DNA of 64,000 nucleotides. Origin: an uncultured Maribacter sp. (GTDB taxonomy: Bacteria; Bacteroidota; Bacteroidia; Flavobacteriales; Flavobacteriaceae). Position numbers and translations under genes: made by a program. Location: assembly GCA_947504045.1 (NCBI GenBank), contig CANNFY010000004.1, forward strand, positions 1 through 64,000, given 5' to 3'. The notes under the pieces were generated by a model. The model searched no databases. It was not told the origin of the DNA and saw only the letters and a list, made by a program, of their open reading frames with translations. Below, one piece after another: positions 1 through 9,224 of this stretch (positions within the stretch are counted from its first letter, which is position 1; every line of letters starts with the position of its first letter).

Positions 1-752
1 GTTTAACAGAAGATGGTACGGATTTAATCTTAACAGATAGCGATGGTAACACAGTAACCATTCCATTAGCAGATATTACTTCGGGAGTAAATACAGATAA
101 TCAAACATTATCAACAAATGGAAACCCTGGTCATATAGCGATATCAGAAGGTAACAATATTACTCTTAATGTTAATGATGCCGATTCAAATATTGGTAAT
201 GAATACAATACAGCTTTTGGAATAGTTGGTAATAATTTAAGATTATCAGATGGTGGTGGTGATAGAGATGTACCATTAGCTTCTTTAGGTTCGGACGATC
301 AATTTGATGATGAAGTAGAGTTAAGAGCTCCTATTGATGTAGATGATGCAGGAAAATCTGCAGCACAAGGATTTACAACAGAAACTAATGTTCAAGAAGT
401 TATACAGGCAATAGCACCAATAACGTCTAAAGCAGCTAGAATTTTCTATCCGCCATCTATAGCAGTAGATGCATCTACTAACGGAATTAAAAATATAGAT
501 TTATATCAAGAATATATAGATCAATATGGTTCTCCAACAGTAGGTAGTACAAATGCTCCAGCAGCATTGCCAACATATAATAGAACAGAGTTGTATTATT
601 ATGTTACCTATGCAGACCCTACAGTTTTTGAAACAAACCCAGCAGATCCAAACTTTATGGAGATAGATGAAAATGGTAACCTAACCATAGAGGTAATAAA
701 CCAGCCATCAGATTATAATTCATTAATCAATGTAGTATTTGTTGTAAAATAA
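1..752 (+). CDS. C-terminal part of a large repetitive surface protein (5' end outside window)
   Basis: The reading frame is already open at the window edge (first full codon at position 3) and stops at 750-752, so only about 249 residues are visible. They are rich in Asp, Asn, Thr and Gly, contain no Cys, and carry stalk-like phrases such as [16 protein letters not shown] and [15 protein letters not shown], which is typical of very long flavobacterial adhesins. The last 70 residues are Tyr-rich and end in VFVVK; I see no type A or type B type IX secretion sorting domain. It is followed after 32 bp by a gliding-motility CTD protein and a PorP/SprF protein, which suggests one surface-adhesin operon. 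The exact family is not recognised. It could be a cell-surface adhesin or a tail-fibre-like protein; the former fits the neighbours better. Confidence 0.75.
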   Translation, partial: LTEDGTDLILTDSDGNTVTIPLADITSGVNTDNQTLSTNGNPGHIAISEGNNITLNVNDADSNIGNEYNTAFGIVGNNLRLSDGGGDRDVPLASLGSDDQFDDEVELRAPIDVDDAGKSAAQGFTTETNVQEVIQAIAPITSKAARIFYPPSIAVDASTNGIKNIDLYQEYIDQYGSPTVGSTNAPAALPTYNRTELYYYVTYADPTVFETNPADPNFMEIDENGNLTIEVINQPSDYNSLINVVFVVK

Positions 753-784
753 TAGAATTTACAAACGTAAAGTCCCAATTAAGT

Positions 785-2806
785 TTGAAAAAAACCTGCA
801 CATATAAAAAAATATTCCTCAGTATTACATTTGTATTACTGGGAATAGTAGTTTCCAATGCACAGTATGTATTACAAGCGCCTAATACTACCGATGAAAA
901 TAATTATCGTTGGTACGAAGCATCGGATACAAGTACAGTATTAGGAACAGATTCTTTTTTAGAAGTAACAGAAAGAGGGGTTTATTTTGCAACTTATGAT
1001 GGTACTATTTGTGGTTCAAATGCAACGGGTTATTTTATTGTAACCAATTGTAATTCTCCTTTTAATGAAGTTACTTTAGATGTATCTAATAATGTTTCAC
1101 CAAATGCTACAATAAGTTGGAGTCCGCCATTACCTGGGGATCAAAATAGACCAACAGTAATAGCTACACAGACAGTAGAAAAATATACTGCTATAATTAC
1201 AAAAGCAGGTAATAATAGTGCTTTGCCTAATTTTACGGTTGTTTGTATTAATGAAGCTGCTATCTTAGTAGACGATCTTGTAAGTACAGATGAAGACCAA
1301 TCAGTAATAGTTCCTATTTATGATAACGATTCAGACTTACCAACAACAGGAAATTTAACAATAAGTACAGAACCTACTAACGGAACTGTTGCCATAAATA
1401 ATAATGGCACCCCAAATGATCCATTAGACGATATAGTAACCTATACTCCTAATGCAGATTATAACGGGCAAGATACTTTTAACTATACAGTTTGTAATAC
1501 GTTTGGAGATTGTAGTACTGCTACAGTTACCGTAGATGTAGTACCAATAGTAGATGCAATAGACGATTCTATTGCAACAGAAGAAAATACACCAGTAGAT
1601 ATTTTAATATTAAGTAATGATAATGATTTACCAAATATTGGAACATTAACAATAGCAATACCACCAACAAATGGCACTGTAGTAATAAATAATAATGGTA
1701 CGCCTAACGATCCATCAGATGATACGGTTACTTATACTCCAAATACAGATTATGTAGGTAATGATACTTTTGATTATACCGTTTGTGATGATGAAGGAAA
1801 TTGTAGTACAGCAACAGTTACTGTATTAGTTACTGATGCTATAGATTTAGACAGTGATAACGACGGAATTTTAGACAGTTTTGAAGACTTAAATATTGAT
1901 GGCGATAATGATCCAGCCACAAACCCAACAGATACAGATAACGATGGTTTCCCAGATTATTTAGATATAGATGCAGATAATGATGGAATACCAGATAACT
2001 TAGAAGCACAGTCAACACAAGATTATATCTCCCCTAGTGGTTTAGATGTAAATGCAAATGGTGTAGATGATGCCTATGAGCAGAACGGAAACCTAGGTAT
2101 AATACCAGAAGATACCGATGGCGATTTAATTCCGGATTATGTAGATGATGATAGTGATAATGATAATGTGCCAGATTATATAGAGGGTAATGATCATAAT
2201 CATGATGGTATTCCTGATGTGGTATTAATTGGTTCGGATAAAGATGATGATGGTTTAGACGATGGTTTTGAAGGTGATTCTACCATAGATATAGATGTAA
2301 ATGATGAATTAAATGACCCATTTAATGATCTACCAAATACCGATAACGATGAGGAGTCAGATTATAGAGATACAGATGATGATGATGATGGTATAGAAAC
2401 TATAGATGAAGATTTAAATGAAGATGGAGATTACGCTAATGATGATAGTAATGGTAATGGCACTCCAAACTATTTAGAGCCAGATTTAATAGAAAACGAA
2501 AATGAAGTAGAAGTATTTAATGTAATAACTCCTAATGGAGATGGAGTACATGATGTTTTAACTATTGCAGGGTTAGAAAATTTCCCTAACAATTCTATTA
2601 GAATATATAATAGATGGGGTGTATTAGTGTACAGTACAAATGCATATAATACCGAAGGAAATATTTTTGATGGTACATCATCAGGAAGAGTTACTGTAAA
2701 TGTGGATAATAAATTACCAGTAGGTACTTATTTCTACATCCTAGATTATGAACAAACCAATGGAAATATGAAATCTCTATCAGGTTACATATATATAAAC
2801 AGATAA
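785..2806 (+). CDS. Secreted Ca-binding-repeat adhesin with gliding-motility (type B T9SS) C-terminal domain
   Basis: This 673-residue protein is probably exported by Sec, then across the outer membrane by the type IX system, and displayed on the surface. Residues 1-26 form a signal peptide ending in SNAQ. Two Ig/cadherin-like repeats follow (about 165-345), each with NGT(P)NDP and TYTPN-DY-G-DTF motifs. About 350-580 is a thrombospondin-type-3-like run of Asp-rich D-DNDG-PD loops that would bind calcium. About 585-673 is a CHU_C/gliding-motility C-terminal domain ([31 protein letters not shown]). The start is TTG at 785, because no in-frame ATG precedes the signal peptide. It abuts the PorP/SprF gene without a gap, as is usual for type B substrates and their dedicated helper. 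Ligand unknown. Confidence 0.88.
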   Translation: MKKTCTYKKIFLSITFVLLGIVVSNAQYVLQAPNTTDENNYRWYEASDTSTVLGTDSFLEVTERGVYFATYDGTICGSNATGYFIVTNCNSPFNEVTLDVSNNVSPNATISWSPPLPGDQNRPTVIATQTVEKYTAIITKAGNNSALPNFTVVCINEAAILVDDLVSTDEDQSVIVPIYDNDSDLPTTGNLTISTEPTNGTVAINNNGTPNDPLDDIVTYTPNADYNGQDTFNYTVCNTFGDCSTATVTVDVVPIVDAIDDSIATEENTPVDILILSNDNDLPNIGTLTIAIPPTNGTVVINNNGTPNDPSDDTVTYTPNTDYVGNDTFDYTVCDDEGNCSTATVTVLVTDAIDLDSDNDGILDSFEDLNIDGDNDPATNPTDTDNDGFPDYLDIDADNDGIPDNLEAQSTQDYISPSGLDVNANGVDDAYEQNGNLGIIPEDTDGDLIPDYVDDDSDNDNVPDYIEGNDHNHDGIPDVVLIGSDKDDDGLDDGFEGDSTIDIDVNDELNDPFNDLPNTDNDEESDYRDTDDDDDGIETIDEDLNEDGDYANDDSNGNGTPNYLEPDLIENENEVEVFNVITPNGDGVHDVLTIAGLENFPNNSIRIYNRWGVLVYSTNAYNTEGNIFDGTSSGRVTVNVDNKLPVGTYFYILDYEQTNGNMKSLSGYIYINR

Positions 2807-3778
2807 ATGATATTTATGAATAATTTCCATAAAGAAATTAAAATCTCGCTCTGGATTATACGTAGTGTTGTTGTTTTTGCACTTTTGTTTACAGGAATGT
2901 TACAAGCGCAGCAAGATGCCCAATACACGCAATATATGTATAATACAGTAAGTGTAAATCCGGCATATGCAGGTTCTAGAGGGCAAATGAGTGTTGCAGC
3001 TTTGTATAGAGCACAATGGGTTGGTTTAGAAGGAGCACCTACTACCCAGACCTTAAATGCGCATTCTCCAATAGGGTATAGAGGTGTAGGATTAGGAGTT
3101 TCTATTGTTAATGATAAAATTGGTCCAACATCAGAAACTAATTTTGATATAGATTTTTCATATACCGTATGGACCTCTACAGAAGGCAGATTAAGTTTTG
3201 GATTAAAAGCTAGTGGAAACTTATTAGACGTACGTTTTTCTGAATTAAATCAAGACGTAACACAAGGTTCAGATGCTAGTTTACAACAAAATATAGATAA
3301 TAGATTTTCACCTAATGTTGGTGCAGGAGTATATTACCACACCAATAAATTTTATGCAGGTTTGTCTGTGCCACGTATATTAGAAACATCACATTTTGAT
3401 GAATCTTCTTTATCTACTGCAAAGGAACAAATGAATTTTTATTTAATAACAGGTTATGTTTGGGATTTAAACCCTAATTTAAAATTTAAACCTACCTTAC
3501 TTACAAAAGTAGTACAAGGAGCTCCTTTACAAGTAGACTTATCTGCAAATTTCATGTTAGTAGATAAATTTATTCTTGGAGCAGCATATCGTTGGGATGC
3601 AGCATTTAGTGGTATGGTTGGGTTTAATTTATCAAATAAATTTCTTATTGGTTTAGCATATGATCGCGAAGTAACAGAATTAGGAAATGCAGCCTTTAAT
3701 GATGGCTCTTTTGAAGTTATTTTAAGATACGATTTTATACACACAAAAGATAATTTAAAATCTCCAAGATTCTTTTAA
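2807..3778 (+). CDS. PorP/SprF family outer-membrane protein
   Basis: This 323-residue member of the PorP/SprF family works in the outer membrane with the type IX secretion machinery, usually to secrete or anchor one dedicated type B substrate encoded beside it. Seen here: a signal peptide ending in LQAQQ, the family N-terminal motif QYTQYMYNTVSVNPAYAGSRG, and a beta-barrel-like remainder with alternating aromatic strands ending in RYDF. The ATG starts directly after the upstream stop codon, so the two genes are probably translationally coupled; a second in-frame ATG at 2816 is also possible. The inferred partner is the preceding CHU_C-domain adhesin and perhaps the large repetitive protein before it. 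This is a paralogue-rich family, so I give no specific gene name. Confidence 0.93.
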   Translation: MIFMNNFHKEIKISLWIIRSVVVFALLFTGMLQAQQDAQYTQYMYNTVSVNPAYAGSRGQMSVAALYRAQWVGLEGAPTTQTLNAHSPIGYRGVGLGVSIVNDKIGPTSETNFDIDFSYTVWTSTEGRLSFGLKASGNLLDVRFSELNQDVTQGSDASLQQNIDNRFSPNVGAGVYYHTNKFYAGLSVPRILETSHFDESSLSTAKEQMNFYLITGYVWDLNPNLKFKPTLLTKVVQGAPLQVDLSANFMLVDKFILGAAYRWDAAFSGMVGFNLSNKFLIGLAYDREVTELGNAAFNDGSFEVILRYDFIHTKDNLKSPRFF

Positions 3779-3825
3779 AAACCACTTTCTCTTCGTATAT
3801 TCTGTAAAGATGTTATTTTTACAAA

Positions 3826-4359
3826 ATGAAAGAGGAAGAAGTAATATTAGTTAACACTAATGATGAGCCCATTGGTACAATGCCAAAAATGGAAGCACAT
3901 GAAAAAGCTGTTTTGCATAGAGCGTTTTCTGTTTTTATTATGAATAGTAAAGGAGAAACTATGCTGCAACAACGAGCAGCCCACAAATACCATTCTCCTT
4001 TGTTATGGACAAATACTTGTTGTAGCCACCAAAGAATGGGCGAAAGTAATATACAAGCAGGTAAAAGAAGACTTCAAGAAGAAATGGGTTTTACCACAGA
4101 ATTAGAAGAAGTAACCTCATTTATATACAAAGCACCTTTTGATAATGGCTTAACAGAGCATGAGTTAGATCATGTTATGATTGGTAGTTTTAATGGAGAA
4201 CCTACAATTAATCCAGAAGAAGTGGAAAGCTGGAAATGGATGAAACCAAAAGATATTAAAAAAGATATAGCAACAAATCCAGAAAGGTACACTGTATGGT
4301 TTAAAATTATTTTTGAAAAATTTTACACACATATTAATAAAAATACAAAAGAAGCATGA
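3826..4359 (+). CDS. idi: Isopentenyl-diphosphate delta-isomerase, type I
   Basis: The 177-residue enzyme interconverts IPP and DMAPP in isoprenoid synthesis in the cytoplasm. It has the usual length and Nudix-like fold of type I enzymes. The catalytic-cysteine region reads WTNTCCSHQ (C66 aligns with the active Cys), the Nudix-like helix is GKRRLQEEMGF (about 79-89), and the second catalytic Glu lies in the TEHELDHV segment near residue 116. The ATG is preceded closely by TATTTTTA, a near match to the -7 promoter element. The 3' end overlaps the next gene by 4 bp (ATGA), so idi and queD are co-transcribed although their pathways differ; this pairing is familiar in Flavobacteriia. Confidence 0.95.
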   Translation: MKEEEVILVNTNDEPIGTMPKMEAHEKAVLHRAFSVFIMNSKGETMLQQRAAHKYHSPLLWTNTCCSHQRMGESNIQAGKRRLQEEMGFTTELEEVTSFIYKAPFDNGLTEHELDHVMIGSFNGEPTINPEEVESWKWMKPKDIKKDIATNPERYTVWFKIIFEKFYTHINKNTKEA

Positions 4360-4763
4360 AAGTTAAAGTGAGTAGAAAAGCACATTTTAATGCAGCACAT
4401 AGACTTTTTAACAAAGAGTGGGACGATGCAAAAAATGCAACTGTATTTGGAAAATGTAATAACCCTAATTACCATGGCCATAATTATGAGTTGGTAGTTA
4501 GTGTTTCAGGAGAAATTGATGAAGAAACAGGCTTTGTAATGGATATGAAAGTTCTTAAAAATCTCATTAAATTACATATAGAAGATACTTTAGATCATAA
4601 AAACTTAAATTTAGAAGTGCCACAATTTAAAGAGGTAAACCCTACAGCAGAAAATATTGCCGTTTATATTTGGAATACCTTAAGACCATTTATTAATAAA
4701 GACAAAGATTTAGAGGTTGTATTATATGAAACCCCTAGAAATTACGTTACTTTTTGTGGATAA
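4356..4763 (+). CDS. queD: 6-carboxytetrahydropterin synthase / PTPS family
   Basis: This 135-residue protein of the 6-pyruvoyl-tetrahydropterin synthase superfamily most likely converts dihydroneopterin triphosphate to 6-carboxytetrahydropterin for queuosine synthesis. The zinc ligands are visible: H15 in FNAAHRL, and H40 and H42 in YHGHNY. The catalytic Cys is C34 (FGKCNNPNYHGHNY). A conserved C-terminal Glu lies in VVLYETPRNYV. Its start codon overlaps the idi stop by 4 bp. No other queuosine gene and no preQ1-riboswitch-like element is visible nearby, so the choice between QueD and a pterin-making PTPS rests on family resemblance only. Confidence 0.9.
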   Translation: MKVKVSRKAHFNAAHRLFNKEWDDAKNATVFGKCNNPNYHGHNYELVVSVSGEIDEETGFVMDMKVLKNLIKLHIEDTLDHKNLNLEVPQFKEVNPTAENIAVYIWNTLRPFINKDKDLEVVLYETPRNYVTFCG

Positions 4764-4821
4764 TATTTTGTACTAATAAAAATTCGTTCGTTTTTTTAAA
4801 TAAATTAAACATAACTTAATT

Positions 4822-5790
4822 ATGAAACTATACCCTTTAAAATTTACACCAATATTAAAAGAACGTCTTTGGGGCGGCACAAAATTAAAAGATGTTTTAG
4901 GAAAACCTAGTGAGAGCGAAATTACTGGTGAAAGCTGGGAACTTTCTGGTGTTTCCGGAGACATATCTAAAGTGTCTAACGGAGAGTTAGAAGGGGTTTC
5001 TTTACAAGAATTAATTAATGATTATCCTGAAGAACTATTAGGTAAGAGTGTTGTTCAACGTTTTGGTAAAGAATTTCCTATTCTTATTAAGTTTATAGAT
5101 GCTAAACAAGATTTATCTATACAATTACACCCAAATGATACTTTAGCAAAAGAGCGTCATAATTCTTTTGGAAAAACCGAAATGTGGTATGTAATGGATG
5201 CCGATAAAGATGCAAAATTAATTGTAGGTTTTAATAAAGACGTAACTAAAGAAGAGTATAGTAAAAGTTTAGAAAATGATACGTTGTTAGATTTGTTAAA
5301 CTACGAAAACGTTTCTGAAGGCGATACTTTTTTTATTAATACAGGAAAAATACATGCTATAGGAGCAGGGGTATTACTAGCGGAAATTCAACAAACATCT
5401 GACGTTACATATAGAGTTTTCGATTTTAATAGAAAAGATAAGGAAGGTAACTTAAGAGAATTGCATACAGAAATGGCTTTGGATGCAATGGATTATAAAA
5501 AGAAAGATGATTTTATAGTAGAGTACCCTAAGCAAAGTAACCATGTAAATACCATGGTAGATTGCCCGTATTTTAAGACTAATTTTATCGAAATAACAGA
5601 AGATTTAACCCAAGAAGTAAGCCAAAGAGACTCCTTTACAATTTATATGTGTGTAGGTGGAAAAGCTGAAATAATTACACAAGCGGGTTCCGCTACAATA
5701 TCTAAAGGAGAAACGGTATTGTTACCAGCAAATAGTACATCTATAACACTAAGCGGTTCTAATGCTAAACTATTAGAAGTAACTATTTAA
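4822..5790 (+). CDS. manA: Mannose-6-phosphate isomerase, class I
   Basis: The 322-residue cupin-fold zinc enzyme interconverts mannose-6-phosphate and fructose-6-phosphate, supplying GDP-mannose for cell-surface glycans. It is the short bacterial form of type I phosphomannose isomerase. Visible motifs are LKERLWGG near the start, the metal-binding QLHPND (about residues 97-102) with a following GKTEMWYV, and a second metal/active-site region, GKIHAIGAGVLLAEIQQ with TYRVFDFNR. The C-terminus is a small jelly-roll lobe. It stands alone 58 bp after queD and is followed by a separately promoted small gene. Confidence 0.92.
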   Translation: MKLYPLKFTPILKERLWGGTKLKDVLGKPSESEITGESWELSGVSGDISKVSNGELEGVSLQELINDYPEELLGKSVVQRFGKEFPILIKFIDAKQDLSIQLHPNDTLAKERHNSFGKTEMWYVMDADKDAKLIVGFNKDVTKEEYSKSLENDTLLDLLNYENVSEGDTFFINTGKIHAIGAGVLLAEIQQTSDVTYRVFDFNRKDKEGNLRELHTEMALDAMDYKKKDDFIVEYPKQSNHVNTMVDCPYFKTNFIEITEDLTQEVSQRDSFTIYMCVGGKAEIITQAGSATISKGETVLLPANSTSITLSGSNAKLLEVTI

Positions 5791-5824
5791 GATAATCTTT
5801 ATATATAGATATACTCTAAAACCT

Positions 5825-5832
5825 TACTTTTG
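5825..5832 (+). promoter_or_regulatory. -7 promoter element TACTTTTG upstream of the 5849 gene
   Basis: This is an exact match to the Bacteroidota primary-sigma -7 consensus TAnnTTTG, 16 bp before the ATG at 5849. No clear -33 TTG lies at the expected distance. The call rests on motif and position only. Confidence 0.5.
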
Positions 5833-5848
5833 CTAAAAAAATAGAATA

Positions 5849-6118
5849 ATGGCAAGTATTAAAGATTTAAAAAAAGATATTAATTACGTTCTAGGAGATA
5901 TTATAGAAGCGGTATACATAGTAGAAGCTGCAAATAATAAACAAGACTCTAAAGAAGGTGCATCTATTATAGATAGTGCAATTGCAACTTTTGATGATTT
6001 AATAGCAAAAGTTAACAAAAAAGGTGTAGAAAATAGAAAAGCACATCTTAAAACTGTTAAAGATGAGTTAGAAACTAAAGCAAAAGGTTTAGTAGAAGAA
6101 CTAAATAAACTGGGCTAA
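5849..6118 (+). CDS. Small conserved helical protein of unknown function
   Basis: The 89-residue cytoplasmic protein is probably entirely alpha-helical and Lys/Glu-rich, with no Cys, Trp, signal peptide or membrane segment. It begins MASIKDLKKDINYVLGDIIE and ends in a charged helix KGLVEELNKLG. I have seen this type as a conserved hypothetical in flavobacteria but know no function. It has its own promoter-like TACTTTTG and is closed by a strong terminator, so it is probably a monocistronic and possibly well-expressed gene. The helical, charged composition could suit a small nucleoid- or ribosome-associated protein, but nothing in the sequence proves this. Confidence 0.85.
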   Translation: MASIKDLKKDINYVLGDIIEAVYIVEAANNKQDSKEGASIIDSAIATFDDLIAKVNKKGVENRKAHLKTVKDELETKAKGLVEELNKLG

Positions 6119-6133
6119 TAAAATAAGTCCTCT

Positions 6134-6168
6134 AAAAAAAAAGTTCACCATTGGTGAACTTTTTTTTT
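6134..6168. terminator. Bidirectional intrinsic terminator
   Basis: A perfect stem, GTTCACCA/TGGTGAAC (6143-6159), is flanked by nine A on the left and nine T on the right, so it can terminate both the 5849 gene and the convergent DUF4369 lipoprotein gene. Confidence 0.92.
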
Positions 6169-6173
6169 AACTG

Positions 6174-6875
6174 CTATTTAGATAATTCGTCTAAATATTT
6201 TTTTAAAGCAATACCATATTTAGATGCACTTACTTTATCATCTAAAGAATTATAAATAGAATCTAAATAAATTTTGTTAGCATCCGGTATCTCTTGTAAT
6301 GCTATATATGGTGCTATAGTAGAGTTTGTATTTGTAAGTGCAAAGTTAATCGCATAGGCATAACTTCTTTTTATAGTTTTATCACTTAATTTTTGAACAG
6401 AATCTATTTGCAAAGAATCTAGTGCAATTTTAGAATTTTGAACATTTTGTATTATTTGCATGTTCTTAATATTAAAGTCCGACATAATTTTTCGGTACTC
6501 TTTATATTTTTTATTACTCTCAGAACCAGTAATTTTAGCATTACGATCAAAAGTATCCCAAGAGGTGTTAATAGTTATAACACCAGCTTCTCCAAAAAAT
6601 GAAATACGATCATTAAAATCATTAAAATCTTCTTTCTTTAAATATAAATTAAAAAGCTCAGGACTTTCTACTTCCGTTTTAAATGTAAAAGAACCATTAC
6701 CATCTACCTTTAAAGAATCTATAGTAATTAAAAGAGTGTCATTAAATTTTTGAAGGTATAAATCTCCTTTTTTAAGACCTTTTACGTTTCCTGTTACTGT
6801 CATAGTATTCTGGGTATCTCCCCCACAAGAAATTAATAATAATGTTAAGGTAAGTGCAAGTGCTATTTTTTTCAT
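6174..6875 (-). CDS. DUF4369-domain lipoprotein (no thioredoxin domain)
   Basis: The 233-residue protein has a lipoprotein signal (LLISCGG, lipidated Cys at 17) and an N-terminal DUF4369-like beta domain (about 25-120: TVTGNVKGLKKGDLYLQ, FELFNLYLK-like core). In many Bacteroidota this domain precedes a TlpA/thioredoxin domain. Here the remainder (about 120-233) is helical, and no CxxC is present, so the redox part is missing. It probably sits in the periplasm, anchored in a membrane. It ends at the shared bidirectional terminator and lies upstream of no obvious partner. The role is unknown; it could be a stress- or envelope-related relative of thiol-disulfide lipoproteins. Confidence 0.83.
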   Translation of the reverse strand: MKKIALALTLTLLLISCGGDTQNTMTVTGNVKGLKKGDLYLQKFNDTLLITIDSLKVDGNGSFTFKTEVESPELFNLYLKKEDFNDFNDRISFFGEAGVITINTSWDTFDRNAKITGSESNKKYKEYRKIMSDFNIKNMQIIQNVQNSKIALDSLQIDSVQKLSDKTIKRSYAYAINFALTNTNSTIAPYIALQEIPDANKIYLDSIYNSLDDKVSASKYGIALKKYLDELSK

Positions 6876-6961
6876 TGTATTATTTTATTGCGGCAAATAT
6901 CTTTATTTTTTTTTATTTGTACTGCTAAAGAATAAAAATTAAGAATTTAAAGTAGATTTAT

Positions 6962-8278
6962 TTATAGTGCCGATGCTAGTTCCATTAAATAGGCACACAG
7001 GAGAGCTCCACCAGTACCAACTACATAACCAAAAACTGCAAGTAATACTCCTACCGATGTTAGCGAAGGATGAAATTCTGCAGCTACCACAGGAGCAGAA
7101 GCTGCGCCACCTACATTTGCTTGGCTACCTACTGCTAAGAAAAAATACGGAGCTTTAATTAATTTTGCAACTACTATTAATAATATTGCATGTATTGTAA
7201 TCCAAATAAAGCCTATAGCTATAAGCCCAGGGTTTTCTAGAACCCGACCTAAATCTACCTTCATACCAATTGTAGTAACCAGAATATATATGAACATACC
7301 ACCAATTTTACTGGCTCCAGCTCCTTCATAATTTTTAGCTTTTGTAAAAGATAATGCAATGCCAACTGTAGTTGCAATTACTACCATCCAGAAAAAGTTA
7401 GATCCTAAAAAGGATAAAAAGTTAGTGGAATCTGCTACTGCGGCTATATTTTTTATTAGAAAAGAACTTATATGTTTACCAAAATAATGTGCAGTACCAA
7501 CTGCTGTAAATGCTAAACCTAACATTATCATATAATCACCTAAAGTAGGCACACGCGTAATTTTATCTGTAAACTCTGTTACTTTAATTTTTAGTTTTTC
7601 AATAGCAGAAGTATCTGCTTTAAGCCATGTATCAATTTTTTTGGTTTTACCAACGCCTAGTAAAATAATAGCCATCCAAACGTTGGCAACAAAAATATCT
7701 ACCAAAACCATGCCTCCGTATTTTTCGGGGTTATACTTAAAAATTTCATACATAGCCGCTTGGTTTGCTCCACCGCCAATCCAACTTCCTGCAATAGTAG
7801 AAAGTCCTCTCCAAATTGCATCAAAATCATTACCGCCAACAGATTCTGGTGAAAATATAGAAACAATTAAAATGGCAATTGGCCCACCAATAATTATACC
7901 GGCACTACCAGTTAAAAACATAATTAAAGCTTTGGAACCAAGATTGCTAATCGCTTTTAAGTCTATACTCAAAGTCATTAAAACCAATGCAGCTGGCAAC
8001 AAATACCTGCTAGCCATATAATATAACTTAGAAGTATGCTCTGTAACATTACCTAATGCATCTACAACATGCCATTTTTCGGCAACCACACCAAAAGAAG
8101 ATAAGAGTGCAGGTAATAAATAACACATTAAAACAGCCGGAATAATTGAATAGAATTTTTTCCAAAACCCAGTTTTGATAGAAGAGGTGTAAAAAATAAA
8201 CCCTAAGCAAAGGGCAAGTAGTCCAAAAACAACGGTATCATCTGTAATTAATGGTGGTGGTAATATTTTTAATGTCAT
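6962..8278 (-). CDS. DUF819 family multispanning membrane protein
   Basis: The 438-residue integral membrane protein has about 10-12 hydrophobic helices and matches the DUF819 (YjcL-like) family: LITDDTVVFGLLALCLGF near the start, SIDLKAISNLG, then glycine-rich IAGSWIGGGANQAAMYE and SQANVGGAASAPVVAAEF. The repeated GGGAN/VGGAASAP motifs recall ion-coupled transporters of the sodium:keto-acid/bile-acid type, but the substrate is not known. I place the start at the ATG at 8278 rather than a TTG eight codons upstream. It lies 35 bp downstream of the HAD phosphatase gene on the same strand and is probably in one operon with it. Confidence 0.88.
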   Translation of the reverse strand: MTLKILPPPLITDDTVVFGLLALCLGFIFYTSSIKTGFWKKFYSIIPAVLMCYLLPALLSSFGVVAEKWHVVDALGNVTEHTSKLYYMASRYLLPAALVLMTLSIDLKAISNLGSKALIMFLTGSAGIIIGGPIAILIVSIFSPESVGGNDFDAIWRGLSTIAGSWIGGGANQAAMYEIFKYNPEKYGGMVLVDIFVANVWMAIILLGVGKTKKIDTWLKADTSAIEKLKIKVTEFTDKITRVPTLGDYMIMLGLAFTAVGTAHYFGKHISSFLIKNIAAVADSTNFLSFLGSNFFWMVVIATTVGIALSFTKAKNYEGAGASKIGGMFIYILVTTIGMKVDLGRVLENPGLIAIGFIWITIHAILLIVVAKLIKAPYFFLAVGSQANVGGAASAPVVAAEFHPSLTSVGVLLAVFGYVVGTGGALLCAYLMELASAL

Positions 8279-8313
8279 AAAGAAAAGATTACTTCTTTTC
8301 AAATATAACTAAA

Positions 8314-9111
8314 TTAAAGATGCTGTTTTATATAATGAGCAACACCATCTTCGGTGTTTTTTAGAGTAATAGCATTAGCTATTTTTTTAGCTTCCTCTCG
8401 GGCATTACCAACCGCAACTCCACAGCCAGTATATTGCAGCATATCTATATCATTATAATTATCTCCAAAAGAAATAACATTATCTAAGGTTTCGTTTTTC
8501 TTTAAAAGTTCTTTTATAGCAGATAGTTTAGAAACGGTTTTTGGAGCAAGTTCTATTAAGGTGTCATTAGAACGGTAAATGTTTAACTCTTTAGAAAAAG
8601 CTTGTTGCAGTTGAGAAAAAGCAATATCGGTACTCTCTTTTGTACCCATTAGCATAATTTTATGTGCTCCTATATTATTTTTTTCCCATTTATTAAGAAT
8701 TACACCTATGTTTTTAAATATGGGTTCTACTTTAGTATGTTTTTTTTCTCTTTGTACGCGGTCAGAATCTACTTCTACATACCATTCATCGTTATAATAA
8801 AGCCCTAGTTTTATTTGTAGTTTATTTGCTAGATTATATATAGTATGTAAATGGTTGGCAGTTATAACTGTAGAAGAAAGTACTTTGTTGTTATCTAAAA
8901 TTAATGCTCCATTATAACATATAATGGGTTCTTTAGTAATACCCAAATCTTTTTGAATATATCGCATAGCTTTTGGCATACGAGCAGAAACAAGAATAAC
9001 ACGCATATTATTTTTTATTCTACTTATCTCGGCTATGGTAGTTTTAGATACATCGCTTTTTGTAGTAAGTAGTGTGCCATCTAAATCGGAACATAATATG
9101 GTATAGTTCAT
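8314..9111 (-). CDS. Cof-type HAD-IIB family phosphatase
   Basis: The 265-residue cytoplasmic HAD hydrolase is of the Cof subfamily. Motif I is SDLDGTLL (nucleophile Asp near residue 9), motif II is around ILVSARMP, the conserved Lys is in the KLSAIKELL region, and motif IV is SFGDNYNDIDML. A C2B-type cap lies between motifs II and III. Family members dephosphorylate sugar phosphates, pyridoxal phosphate or flavin precursors; the substrate cannot be read from the sequence. The gene is followed by the DUF819 membrane protein on the same strand, which hints at a shared metabolite but no more. Confidence 0.92.
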   Translation of the reverse strand: MNYTILCSDLDGTLLTTKSDVSKTTIAEISRIKNNMRVILVSARMPKAMRYIQKDLGITKEPIICYNGALILDNNKVLSSTVITANHLHTIYNLANKLQIKLGLYYNDEWYVEVDSDRVQREKKHTKVEPIFKNIGVILNKWEKNNIGAHKIMLMGTKESTDIAFSQLQQAFSKELNIYRSNDTLIELAPKTVSKLSAIKELLKKNETLDNVISFGDNYNDIDMLQYTGCGVAVGNAREEAKKIANAITLKNTEDGVAHYIKQHL

Positions 9112-9202
9112 AAAAAATAATTTTTTGCATTACAAATTTAGGGTATATATAAGAGCTAGCCTATTTACTATAAAAGTAACATTACCTTAATCTACTATTT
9201 CT

Positions 9203-9210
9203 TAATTTTG
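9203..9210 (+). promoter_or_regulatory. -7 promoter element TAATTTTG of the S1/P1 nuclease gene
   Basis: An exact TAnnTTTG match lies 14 bp before the ATG at 9225. No convincing -33 TTG is seen. Confidence 0.5.
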
Positions 9211-9224
9211 ATAAAATTTTTACA

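Noticed and set aside
1850-2490. Repeated GATAATGATGG-like units that look like tandem DNA repeats or a CRISPR
   Set aside because: They are in frame and encode thrombospondin-type-3 Asp-rich calcium-binding loops; spacing is irregular and there are no spacers.
7641-8021. 126-codon plus-strand open frame opposite the DUF819 gene
   Set aside because: Antisense to a well-supported membrane-protein gene; composition is that of a complementary strand of hydrophobic codons, with no promoter or homologue-like motif.
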